A DNA stretch of 64,000 bases from Anticarsia gemmatalis (Eukaryota > Arthropoda > Insecta > Lepidoptera > Erebidae): contig NC_134765.1 in NCBI RefSeq assembly GCF_050436995.1, forward strand, positions 7,591,501 to 7,655,500. Reading direction: 5' to 3'. Under the pieces are notes generated by a model. That model saw only the letters and a program-made list of their open reading frames with translations. It was not told the origin of the DNA and made no database searches. Shown piece after piece: positions 55,108-64,000 of this stretch (the first letter of the stretch is position 1; each line of letters opens with the position of its first letter). A program made the position numbers and the translations under genes.

Positions 55108-58100
55108 ATGACGTCACTATGGTGTGCGTTTGTATTCCTGACCCTGTCAGTCTATTCTTGCGATGCATACAAAGCACTGGTAGTGACACAGATGCCTTCT
55201 AAAAGTCATTCCATACTTAACGATGGTATCGTCAAACAGTTATTGAAAGATGGACATGAGGTGAGCAAATATTTTCTATTTATTTTTTACAAACGGAACA
55301 ATATCTTCTATTCTGAGATTTTATATCCAATTAAAAATAAGGCAACAGAATTGTTAAAAGTGAATAAGTAGAAAGTATCCACGAATAAATTCTTCTTCAA
55401 TTGTAAGGCTAGTGGTTAACCTTGTCAAAGTTGTTCAAGCCGCCCAAAGGGCCTTTGACGTGGCTCAACTACTGTTATTCTAATTGATAACAACCGGGAC
55501 TGCCCTTTAACGTGCCCGCCGAAGAACGGAGACACTTAGTTCAAGTAAAACTATGCGGTCACCCATCCATGGAATGACCGCGCCAAGGGTTGCTTAACAC
55601 ACAGATCTTTTACCGACCGGTGAACAATAACTTTAGTGTCTACAATTTTTGCATAGTAATGTAAGCGTAAAGCTAAGCAAAGCGATCACCTATTTTTGAC
55701 AGAAATCGTGAACTGTTTGCCTTTATACGAAAGTAAAACAAAATATTATGTCCTTATACGAAAAGGCTTATTCAACTTTTCAGACGCATCAGAAATGGGC
55801 CATATTATTAATTACATGATATGTTTTTTTCAGGTGACATACGTAAGATCTATTGAATACAAGAATGCTCCTCCGACGCTTCGTCAGATTGATGTCAGCA
55901 GCAATGTAGACGTGATGCCCCGTAAGTAACTTGTTCTTATATTTTGTTTAACAATTGTACCTCAACTCTACGGCCTATCTATATACCTACATACATATAT
56001 AAAAATGAATCCCTATGTCCCTTGGTCACGCCATCACGAGTAAGCGGCTGGACCAATTTCACTAATATTTTTTTATAATATTCCTTGAAGTACGAGGTTC
56101 TTAACTTCTTACTGCGAGAAATAAAAAAATAAAAAAAACCCCGACATAAGAACTTAATTTTACTTTAAAAAGTAAAAAATCTATACTAATATTATAAAGC
56201 TGAACAGTTTGTTTGTTTGATTGTTTGTTTGTTTGAACGCGCTAATCTCAGGAACTACTGGTCCGATTTGAAAAATTCTTCCAGTTTTAGATAGCCCATT
56301 TATCGAGGAAGGCTATAGGTTATATATCATCACGCTACGACTAATAGAAGCAGAGTACCAGCAAAAAATGTTACAAAAACGGGAAAAATTTCACCCATTC
56401 TCTCTAATATCACGCAAGCGAAGTTGCGCGGGTCAGCTAGTAATAAAATAAACTTAACCTTAAAGTACCTAAGAATGTATGAATAATTATTAAAATTACA
56501 TCGCGTTGGGACCGTTGAGACCGATCTTGCTTAATTAGAACTACTAGAATTAGACTATTTGTAACAGTTTAGGGGCAGTGCCCCATTGGCATATTTTACT
56601 GTTAAATGTTTAAACTTTTAAAGGTTATTTTTTAAATGTATTACGAGTACCTAATGTACCTATTTAAAAAGGTGTGAGTGTTTAATGTTTATATTCTTTT
56701 ATTCCTCTATCAATATTACTTAGGTCACTACTTATATTTTGAGCCTTGACGAATCTGATTGTTTTAGACGTCAATTGGTGTTTTCATCGTAAAGTTTGAC
56801 ATTTTTGACTACTACATTCCAAAGAACGTTTTGAAATCTGCGCTGAAAATATTTTCAATATCGTCGATCGAAAATTATAAGTGTGCGGAAAAATGGCATT
56901 CGGATGTTAACATTTTCCTGCAAATATTTTTTACGGCTTTCGACGTGACTTAAAGAAACAGTCGTGTCTATATTGACTTATTTATTATTTTGGTGATAAA
57001 GTCTGATCCTTTGAAAATTTAAAACGCAAATAAATAGAGTTCTATCATGATTATTTTTCCCTCACCAATGAAATTCCTGAAGGTCGTCCAAGGTCACCAG
57101 TTGTGTCCGGAAAAATTGATGCTGTGCGAAAATTAATTACGCATTTTCGTTTCCTGATGCATCAAAAGAATAACGAAATCCTAAACATTATTTCCACTCT
57201 TAGATATAAAATATTAGTTAACAACATTTCCCATTAGAAGATTTTTTCTAAATGAACCAATTTTTTTTTTACATCAATTAGATAAGGTCCTCGCACCGAT
57301 TAGTGCAAATAAATGCTTGAAAAATCTATCGTTTTGCTTCAAAATACATGTATCAAATTGTGATAGAACACGGATCTAGGATCTATGCGCATGAGCCGAA
57401 AAATAAACACCAGTGAACTTTATGGGTGCTTTAAGATGAACCAAATTCAGAAAAAGTTATTCGCGCTCGAAGCATTTCGAAACAAACGGTCCCTTGATTT
57501 TTTATAAAAACTTTATCACTGCACAAAGTGCCGTCAGAAAAATTTAGAATGGTTATTTTTTATTGATTTACAACCAAAAATTTGCCTAATGTCTGGTTTG
57601 AAATATGGAAAAACCTCAAAATCGTACAGGTCGAGCTCTATAAAAACAATGTCAGCCTTATCGCATCTTGTTAAACAACCGGCTAATATGTGGACGAAAA
57701 AATCGAATGAATGAGTTTCTCGCCATACCGTTACAGTTTGACATCAAATGACTTTATTTTAATCAAAAACGTCAACAATAAACACCGTAAACATTAATTT
57801 TTCATCGGCTCAAGTAACAGGTTATGCTTTTAAACACCCTGTTTTTGAGGGGTCTTCGGGAAAGAAAAAAAAATATTAAAAAAATATTTCGATCGGATAA
57901 AAATCTATCTAGATCATGCATAAGAATACCCGAGAACACGATAAAGTAGTTTCCACTCACATATTTACCGTTTTTCATAGTTAGGCTCAAAATATAAATA
58001 GTGGCCCACGTATAAGATCATTCACTTAAAATATTTTGTTGCAGAAAAATTTAACTTTATTATATTTTAGCTTCGTCAATAAACATAAAGGATATAATGA

Positions 58101-61100
58101 ACAAGGAAATATCAGTTGACGATCAAGAATTTGTCATACGATTTATGATGAACGTCGGGATCCATACCGTGAAGAATAGAGATGTCCAGAAGCTGCTGAG
58201 TGATCCAAACGAACATTTCGATGTCGTGATAGCTGAATTTATGGACGGCAATGATATACTGGCTAGGTAAGTTAATATAATTCTTCTTCTTATCGTATGG
58301 TTAGTGGTCAACCTAGCGTCAAAGTTGTTTAAGCCGCCCGAAGGCCTTTGTCACGGCTTACCGTTACTGTTACTATACTGTTATCATAATTGACAACAAC
58401 CGGGACCGACTTTTTGCTCTCCGTGGGACGGGGACGTTCAGTGAAAATACCACTATGCGGTCACCCATCTACGGAATCACCTCGTTAGTAAAAAAATATG
58501 TGTGTACTACAAAACTTACAACTCGAAATCCATATTAAAGCATTTTACTCGATCGATAAATCACGGCTTGATCGAGTAAAACTGTATGTAATTACGCAAC
58601 TTTGGAAAATAATCTCAAGTGCTCGAAGATTTAGATACGTAAGGAAGAATATTAATTCTGCACAAAGTATTTCTGCTATATTGGTGACACTAAAGATAAT
58701 TAAATATGATTAACTTATTTGCTCTTTTTTGTTTCAGCTTAGCAGCAGTATTTAATTGTCCATTAATTTGGATGTCTCCAATAGAAGTCAATTCAGATAT
58801 TTTGAGTCGTATCGATGCACTACCGAACCCCGCATATTTGGCAAATGCTCTTTCAATGAATACTGTACCGTTTTCATTTATGCAACGACTTGAAGAGTTA
58901 TGGTCATTGATTCGAATACAATACATTTATTACAGGTAAGGAGATATTAAGGTTTCATATTTTTTGGTTTTTCTTAGGATTAATTTTAGTTTTGTTCTTT
59001 ATGAAGTGATTTTATATGTGACTAGACACCAATCAGGTGCTTAAACGTATTATTAGATAAATAAAAAAATACATTAATATATATTTTCAAAACAACGTCT
59101 TAAAGCAATGGAAACATTTCTTCGAGTCACTATTAATAAACAGGAGTAAATCTTAAGATTGAAGATAAAACATTTTCCTCAAAAGATAACTGAAAATTGC
59201 AGAACATGGTTTATTCATATTATTCTTTATCTTAATACCTTTAATAATACCTACGTTTTTATCAGGCATATTGATGACATACAAATCGAAGCGTACAACC
59301 GTCTGATAGTACCACTGATTAAGAAGCGAGGTCGGGAGCCTCCGTCGTTCCATGACATCAAGTACAGCGCGTCTCTAGTCCTTGGGTACTCCCACGTGTC
59401 CACAGGAGAAGCAGCAAGACTACCACAGAACTATAAGCCTGTGGGAGGCTACCATATAGATGAGAATATCAAACCCTTGCCTGAGGTAAATATTTATACA
59501 TTATTGCAAATTTTCTTCAAACTTAATATTGAAAAGATCTGTGGAGAAATCCGATACACTTTAAAACAGATTTTAGTTAGACCTTTTATTTTTTGGATGC
59601 TAATATTACTTACCTATTTAAAACCTACCTAATAGGATAGCGCTACCACCCACAAAGACTGTTAGTCACAAGAAAACTGAATCTCATTATTGAAAAAATT
59701 ATAGCAAAACCGTGAATTCCTTAAAAACTATTTGGTGTTTATTTCTAGCAGACTATCATATCGATTTACTATTTTGGACAAATAAACTTAACTATACATA
59801 TTTATCGGTTGCAGAATTTGAAGAAAATTATGGACAACGCCAAAGATGGGGTGATTTACTTTAGTATGGGTTCTAATCTCAAGAGCAAAGAATGGCCAGA
59901 AGAGACAAAACGGGATCTCTTGCAAATGTTGGGAGGACTAAAACAAACTGTACTGTGGAAGTTTGAAGAAGCTTTACCAAACGCACCGAAGAATGTTCAC
60001 ATATCTAACTGGTTACCACAACTTAGTATTATATGTAAGTAAATTAACTTTAGCACAATAAAGTATCTAAATAGGTACCTTTTTTTAAAGTTGATCATTG
60101 TAGATGGAAAGAAATAAATATAAAACATATTAGATCGGGGAAAAAGTCTTTTCGCATTATGGTATGAATTAACTTGTAATAATATCTTTTCTCTACACAA
60201 AAAACTCGGTATTTGGGTACCTCACGAGCTCACTGAAAGCTCTAATGAACCGTGTACTCATTTGTGATTCTTGAAGCCAAAGAGATTTTATTACAAGTTC
60301 ATACATACTATAATGCGAAAAGACTTTTTCCCCGACCTAATATTATATTATTAACGAACTCGACAGTTGCGGTGCACATATTAGTTTCTATACTCAGGTT
60401 GTTACAGACGTGCAAACTACGTCATAATCAAAAGAATCACAGGAATGAGACAATTTGGAAGTGCAAACGAGAGACTTTGATAAAATTACATGAGTTAGTT
60501 CGTACGTTTGAGATGGCCCAAGTACAGTTATTCCATCAGTTTCTACTTTTGTACAACCGCTTTTGTTTTTTGTAGAATATTTTTCCTAGCTTAATAACCT
60601 TTAAAATTCGTTATTTTCGTAGATAATTTATTCACTTATTGATTTCAAATATTTCGTTTTCAGCTCATCCAAACTGTGTATTGTTTATAACTCACGGAGG
60701 TCTTCTATCCGTAACAGAAACGTTACATGTTGGAGTACCAATTATTGGAATACCCGCATTCGGCGATCAGTTCGTCAATACAAAACGAGCAGTGAACAAA
60801 GGATTTGGTTTGAAAGTGGATATGACTTACAATGTAGTCAAAGATCTGAAGGCGGCTATAGAAGAAATGACAACCAATTCTACGTAAGTTTTTTTTATTT
60901 AAAATGTACTCTATATTATTTAATAGTAATATCAAATCTCATAATCTCAATAATTACTTCTCTTTATCGGATGCTATTTAACATCGTTTTGTTTTTTATC
61001 TTTGTTTTTGTAGGTATACTTATATTAAGGAATTGTAGTGGGTTGACAGTATCTTTAAGTTGTACGGTACTTCTTTTACTATATTTTTATTTTAATCATC

Positions 61101-61441
61101 TAGTTTGTCTTCATGAATTTAAGATCGATTATTAACCGTGGTTCTTTATTTACAGATACAGAGAAAAGGCTAAAGAATACTCCTACATATACCACGACCG
61201 TCCGGTCAAGCCGAGTGAAGAACTATCGCACTGGGTGCGCCACGTGGTTCAGACTAAGGGAGCCCCCCACCTACGGTCCCCTGCCCTAGACGTGCCGTTG
61301 TATCAACGACTGTATCTTGACTTATTAGTTGTACTTTTTGTCGTTCTATTTATAAGTTGTAAATTAATAAAGCTGAGTTGTAGTAAAGTCTGTCAGAAGA
61401 AAAAAGTAGTTGTAGATCGTAAGAAGAAAAAACAAAAGTAG
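55108..61441 (+). CDS. UDP-glycosyltransferase UGT-5 (8 exons, 526 aa)
   Basis: Coding exons: 55108-55260, 55834-55921, 58071-58266, 58738-58935, 59266-59485, 59815-60034, 60664-60883 and 61156-61441. Exon 3 has one codon more than in UGT-1, UGT-3 and UGT-4, and exon 8 is the longest. Signal peptide about 1-20 (MTSLWCAFVFLTLSVYSCDA); catalytic His34 in TQMPSKSHSILN; donor domain from NLKKIMDNAKDGVIYFSMGS, where the usual His of NAKHG is Asp. The signature is at 366-394 (FITHGGLLSVTE ... PAFGDQ). The anchor LLVVLFVVLFISCKLI precedes a Cys- and Lys-rich tail ending KKQK (KKxx). Intron 2 (2.1 kb) is packed with a Helitron and a mariner relic. Intron 3 has a 5S-like SINE and intron 6 a mariner MITE. 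Confidence 0.92.
55403..55610 (-). repeat. 5S-rRNA-like SINE, copy 2
   Basis: On the - strand GTTAAGCAAC (55589-55598) is followed by CCATGGATGGGTGACCGC ending at 55555. That is the order and spacing of the 5S rRNA segment GTTAAGCAAC ... TTGGATGGGTGACCGC (box C). The unrelated body includes CCCGGTTGTTATCAATT. In UGT-5 intron 1. Confidence 0.7.
56180..56440 (+). mobile_element. Lep1-type Helitron, copy 3
   Basis: TCTATACTAATATTATAAA at the start and GCGCGGGTCAGCTAG before T at the end. In UGT-5 intron 2. Confidence 0.9.
56840..57980 (+). pseudogene. Mariner transposase relic
   Basis: Conceptual reading with stops and frameshifts gives EIPEGRPRSPVVSGKIDAVR (about 57070), then GSRIYAHEPKNKHQ and DEPNSEKVIRARSISKQTVP (about 57375-57490), then LKKYFDRIKIYLDHA near 57880. 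These match mariner transposase blocks (E-GRP-S-V---IDAVR, D-SWIYAYEPETKQQ, DEP-P-KV-RARS-SKQ, W--R--KCID--GEYFE). Catalytic positions are lost. In UGT-5 intron 2. Confidence 0.75.
58283..58490 (-). repeat. 5S-rRNA-like SINE, copy 3
   Basis: The same body as the copy at 55403 (GGTTAGTGGTCAACCTAGCG, CAACAACCGGGACCGACTTT on the + strand) and the 5S-like GGTGACCGCATAGTGG on the - strand. In UGT-5 intron 3. Confidence 0.7.
60130..60341 (+). mobile_element. Mariner-derived MITE with transposase stub
   Basis: TIRs of at least 28 bp: TTAGATCGGGGAAAAAGTCT at the left and the complement AGACTTTTTCCCCGACCTAA at the right. The homology continues through TTCGCATTAT and TTACAAGTT. They are flanked by TA. 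The interior reads LHKKLGIWVPHELTE then, after a shift, LMNRVLICDS, a piece of the N-terminal half of a mariner transposase. In UGT-5 intron 6. Confidence 0.85.
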
Positions 61442-61448
61442 ATTCTAA

Positions 61449-61454
61449 AATAAA
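61449..61454 (+). terminator. Poly(A) signal of UGT-5
   Basis: AATAAA 8 nt after the stop codon. Confidence 0.6.
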
Positions 61455-61578
61455 TTGTTTGGAACCTGAATTGTCATTTTATTGTTTGTAGCGATTTTGA
61501 CACTATCGAGTATGACACAATTGTATACATTTGACGTTTAAATTATTTGTTGTTAACTAGACTGTCCATTATATTATA

Positions 61579-61759
61579 CTAGCTGACCCGGCAAACGTTG
61601 CTTTGCCATATAAAAAAAAAAATGTGTCACTAAGGTGTATGAAAAATAGATGTTGGCCGATTCTCAGACCTAGTCAATATGCTCACAAAATTTCATGAGA
61701 ATCGGTCAAGCCGTTTCGGAGGAGTATGGCAACGAAAACTGAGAATTTTATATATTAGA
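61579..61759 (-). mobile_element. Short Helitron, reverse orientation
   Basis: On the - strand it starts TCTAATATATAAAATTCTC after an A and ends AACGTTTGCCGGGTCAGCTAG-type before a T. Internal CCGAAACGGCTTGACCGATT is a common lepidopteran Helitron body. Between UGT-5 and UGT-6. Confidence 0.75.
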
Positions 61760-62249
61760 TCAGTCTTTTGACAGCTTGTCGATTAATGTAATTAATTATA
61801 TAAGTCTTCATATTTAAATAACATATTAACTACACCTTAATAACACTATAGAAGAGTATTTCTTTAGCAGATTTGGAACTTGTAGCATTGATTTTTACCG
61901 ATCATTTTTATTCGGTGGCATAATCGTAGTAATCACTATGTTTTGCATTAAGTGTGGAGTACCCGTCCATGAAGTACATATATTATTTGTATGACATTTT
62001 CACGTCAGCAATAAAAAACTTTATGAGCGTGAGGTGTGAAAAGACTGATAATATAATGGACAGAGTATAGCCGATTGTCAGTATTCGATTGTAGTAGGAA
62101 ATCTCCCTTCAGAGCTCTAAAAATACAGCTTACGTTGCATAAACTTGAACATACATACCTGGCGATTATTATCGACAAAATAAAATTCCTCAAAATGTGC
62201 AAAAAATCTTTTATTATAATACAAAACTACCTATTTAATTTAATATTTT

Positions 62250-63108
62250 TTAGTTAGTCTTCTTCTTACCATGAACATTTTTTGAGGGGAAGAAAGTACT
62301 TTTAACAATTCTCGAAACTTTCACACCCACATACAAAGTGACTATAATAACTACAAGTAGATCTAAGTAAAGCTTTTGATAGAGTGGCACATGTAGTGCT
62401 GGTGAGCGGAGATGCAGAGCGCCGCGGGTTTCGATCACGTGATTAACCCAGTGAGCCAACTCCTTGCCGGGAGCTACTGGCCTGTCGTGATATATGTAAG
62501 AAAGCTCCTTCGCTTTCTGTGCATACCTGAAAAATTAAATGATATTTAATTATTTGGCCTTCGCCCAGCAGTGGGACACATAAAAGGCTAATAAAAAAAA
62601 TGTATATATTTGCGCTACTCAAGCATGGTATTAAATTAATCGATGATGCCAAAGGACCACAACAATAAATATATTTTCAAAGAGTAGTAGATAAAGACTT
62701 CACAAGAAGAGGTAGCCATTTTTAAGTAGAACGAAAGTAATTAATGTATTTCATTGTCATTTTTAACGAACTTCAAAATAAGGAATTACTTCTCGATTTA
62801 TCGCAAATTGTGGATAAAGCTAGGGAACAAAATATCAATGTAAACTAAACAGATTTAAAAGTACCAAAAATAAAGACAATTAACATACTTTGGGTTAGAA
62901 GTCATCTCTAGGACAGCTTTCTTCAGTTCAGGAGCCATAGTGTACGAAAGGTCTACTTTAATGGCGAATCCTCTTTGAGAAGCTCTTGCAACATTGATGA
63001 ATTGGTCAGCAAAGACTGGAATACCGATGATAGGTACTCCGCAATGTATAGCCTCTGTCGTTGAGAGTAGACCACCGTGTGTAATGAACAGAGCTAGATT
63101 CGGGTGGG
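62250..63108 (-). CDS. UDP-glycosyltransferase UGT-6, last two exons only (partial, convergent)
   Basis: Exon 7 is 63108-62889 (220 nt, AG acceptor at 63110-63109, GTATG donor) and exon 8 is 62526-62250 (277 nt to the TAA). The phases match the other five genes. The signature reads FITHGGLLSTTE ... PVFADQ. Exon 8 has YAQKAKELSYIYHDRPVAPG, RGALHLRSPALHVPLYQK, an anchor (LDLLVVIIVTLYVGV) and a tail ending KKTN (KKxx). Exon 6 is not found between 63109 and the window end, which holds a transposon, so exons 1-6 should lie beyond 64000. The RGALHLRSPALHVP and YQKLYLDLLVVI segments match UGT-1 better than its neighbour UGT-5. An isolated 3' fragment is possible but the frame is intact. Confidence 0.88.
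62546..62603. repeat. Short R2-related tail fragment
   Basis: TTCGCCCAGCAGTGGGACAC followed by ATAAAAGGCTAATAAAAAAA. In UGT-6 intron 7. Confidence 0.5.
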
Positions 63109-63231
63109 CTGTAAGAAAAGTACGGGATTATTAATATTATTATATCTTAGAAATCATATTTTTAGCAATGCATGGAGATCACACCAGATTATTTGTAAGT
63201 TTGGAGATTAAGGCTTTTCATTATTTATATA

Positions 63232-64000
63232 CAGGGTGTCCCAAAACTCAACGATAATCCGAGACAGGATGAAAGGCCAAGTCATACCAGCTATAGGAAA
63301 AATAAAAAAAAAATTCCATATCACTTAGTTCAGCAATAATAGACACTTTTCAAAAAAGTTGAAATTCCACACCCTTGGTCGCATTTTCAAGTCCTGTGAT
63401 CACCAATGTCACAATTTCGCTGTGTTTTTTCGAATTTCGTGATCTTAATTAAATATGCTATTAATCGTATAACAAATTAATGCACAAAACATTGTTAATT
63501 TAATAAAAAAAGTTAAGTTTTAGTGAGTCATCTTTCTCAAAAATATCGTTAGTCAACTTTGTCGCTTCATACTGAAAAAAAATGTACTACACTACCCTTG
63601 GCAAGTTATTTCAAAAGTTGGCGCATTTAATCAAGATTTAAAAATGGTATAACACTTGCCACTTTTCTTGCCATTAAAAATGTTATTTTTATTTGAACGA
63701 AGAGTATCCTCGCAAATGGATCGGACGCAGTGGTACAACTTTATGGCCGCCTCGTTCCCCCGATCTAAATCAAGTAGATATTTTTTACTGGGAATGCATA
63801 AAAGAAAAAGTCTATTCAAATCAGTACAAAATCTATCAGAACTTCGCCAGAAAATTGACACAGCGTCAGAGGAAGTAAATGCAAGGAATTTTGCTTGACT
63901 GGTGAAAAAATCTTTTGTACGCCGTTGCAGAGCCTGTATTTGTGCCAGAGGAAAGCAATTATTTTTAGTAAAGAAGTAATTGAATCAGTCCATAACCAAA
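63232..64000 (+). mobile_element. Tc1/mariner-type element, partial, with transposase C-terminal relic
   Basis: The left end is TACAGGGTGTCCCAAAACTC. From about 63690 the + strand reads NEEYPRKWIGRSGTTLWPPR then SPDLNQVDIFYWECIKEKVY, the C-terminal catalytic block of Tc1/mariner-like transposases (RWIGR-G---WPPRSPDL-P-DFFLW). It is followed by frameshifted KIYQNFARKLTQ and stops. The element continues past the window. It lies in UGT-6 intron 6 if that gene is complete. Confidence 0.7.

Noticed and set aside
55555..55598. 5S rRNA gene
   Set aside because: Only the box-C part is similar and it recurs attached to the same non-rRNA body, so it is a SINE, not an rRNA gene.
1..64000. CRISPR arrays, operons, ribosome binding sites and prokaryotic origins
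   Set aside because: The window is eukaryotic, with spliced genes and poly(A) signals. No spaced direct repeats of CRISPR type were seen.

Overview
The window looks like nuclear DNA of a moth or butterfly. The genes are split by small, AT-rich, GT-AG introns. Several repeats are of lepidopteran type: short Helitrons starting TCTATACTAATATTATAAA and ending CTAG before a T, a tRNA-derived SINE, mariner MITEs and a Harbinger relic. The largest block is a tandem array of UDP-glycosyltransferases with the insect signature. No bacterial or viral gene set is present.

Layout. (1) 1-1250, + strand: the last two exons of the spliceosome-disassembly factor TFIP11 (Septin-interacting protein 1). (2) 2872-7803, - strand: a mitochondrial pyruvate carrier 2 gene with two shared 5' exons followed by three tandem, homologous, mutually substitutable terminal exons. 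(3) 8542-10227, + strand: an intronless cytohesin-adaptor gene (CUPID domain; Stepping stone/FRMD4/INAVA-like), head to head with MPC2. (4) 11695-15189, - strand: a five-exon gene, absent from a long-ORF view, for a secreted precursor of about 148 residues. It holds three tandem Cys-x7-Cys peptides, each bounded by dibasic sites, with Gly ready for C-terminal amidation. I do not recognise this family, and it is the best candidate here for something undescribed. (5) 15561-16328: an internally deleted PIF/Harbinger element. (6) 17828-61454, + strand: five complete eight-exon UGT genes (UGT-1 to UGT-5). (7) 62250-63108, - strand: the last two exons of a sixth, convergent UGT. (8) 63232-64000: the edge of a Tc1/mariner-type element.

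All six UGTs have the donor-site signature, a C-terminal membrane anchor and a KKxx ER-retrieval tail. The five complete ones also have a signal peptide and the catalytic His. They are probably ER-lumenal detoxification or conjugation enzymes, most like the lepidopteran UGT33 type (inference). Exon lengths are almost identical (88, about 193, 198, 220, 220 and 220 nt for exons 2-7), so the array grew by tandem duplication. UGT-3 and UGT-4 are the most recent pair and still share promoter and intron sequence. UGT-6 resembles UGT-1 most, so the array also contains an inversion. Every complete UGT has a splice acceptor a few bases before its ATG, and matching 5' noncoding exons can be seen upstream of several.

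UGT introns and spacers are full of repeats: eight copies of a small palindromic MITE in the window, seven copies of a SINE/LINE-tail repeat, three Lep1-like Helitrons plus two others, three 5S-rRNA-like SINE copies, two mariner relics, a 1.3-kb TIR element, and a 3-kb TIR element containing a broken Ty1/copia fragment.
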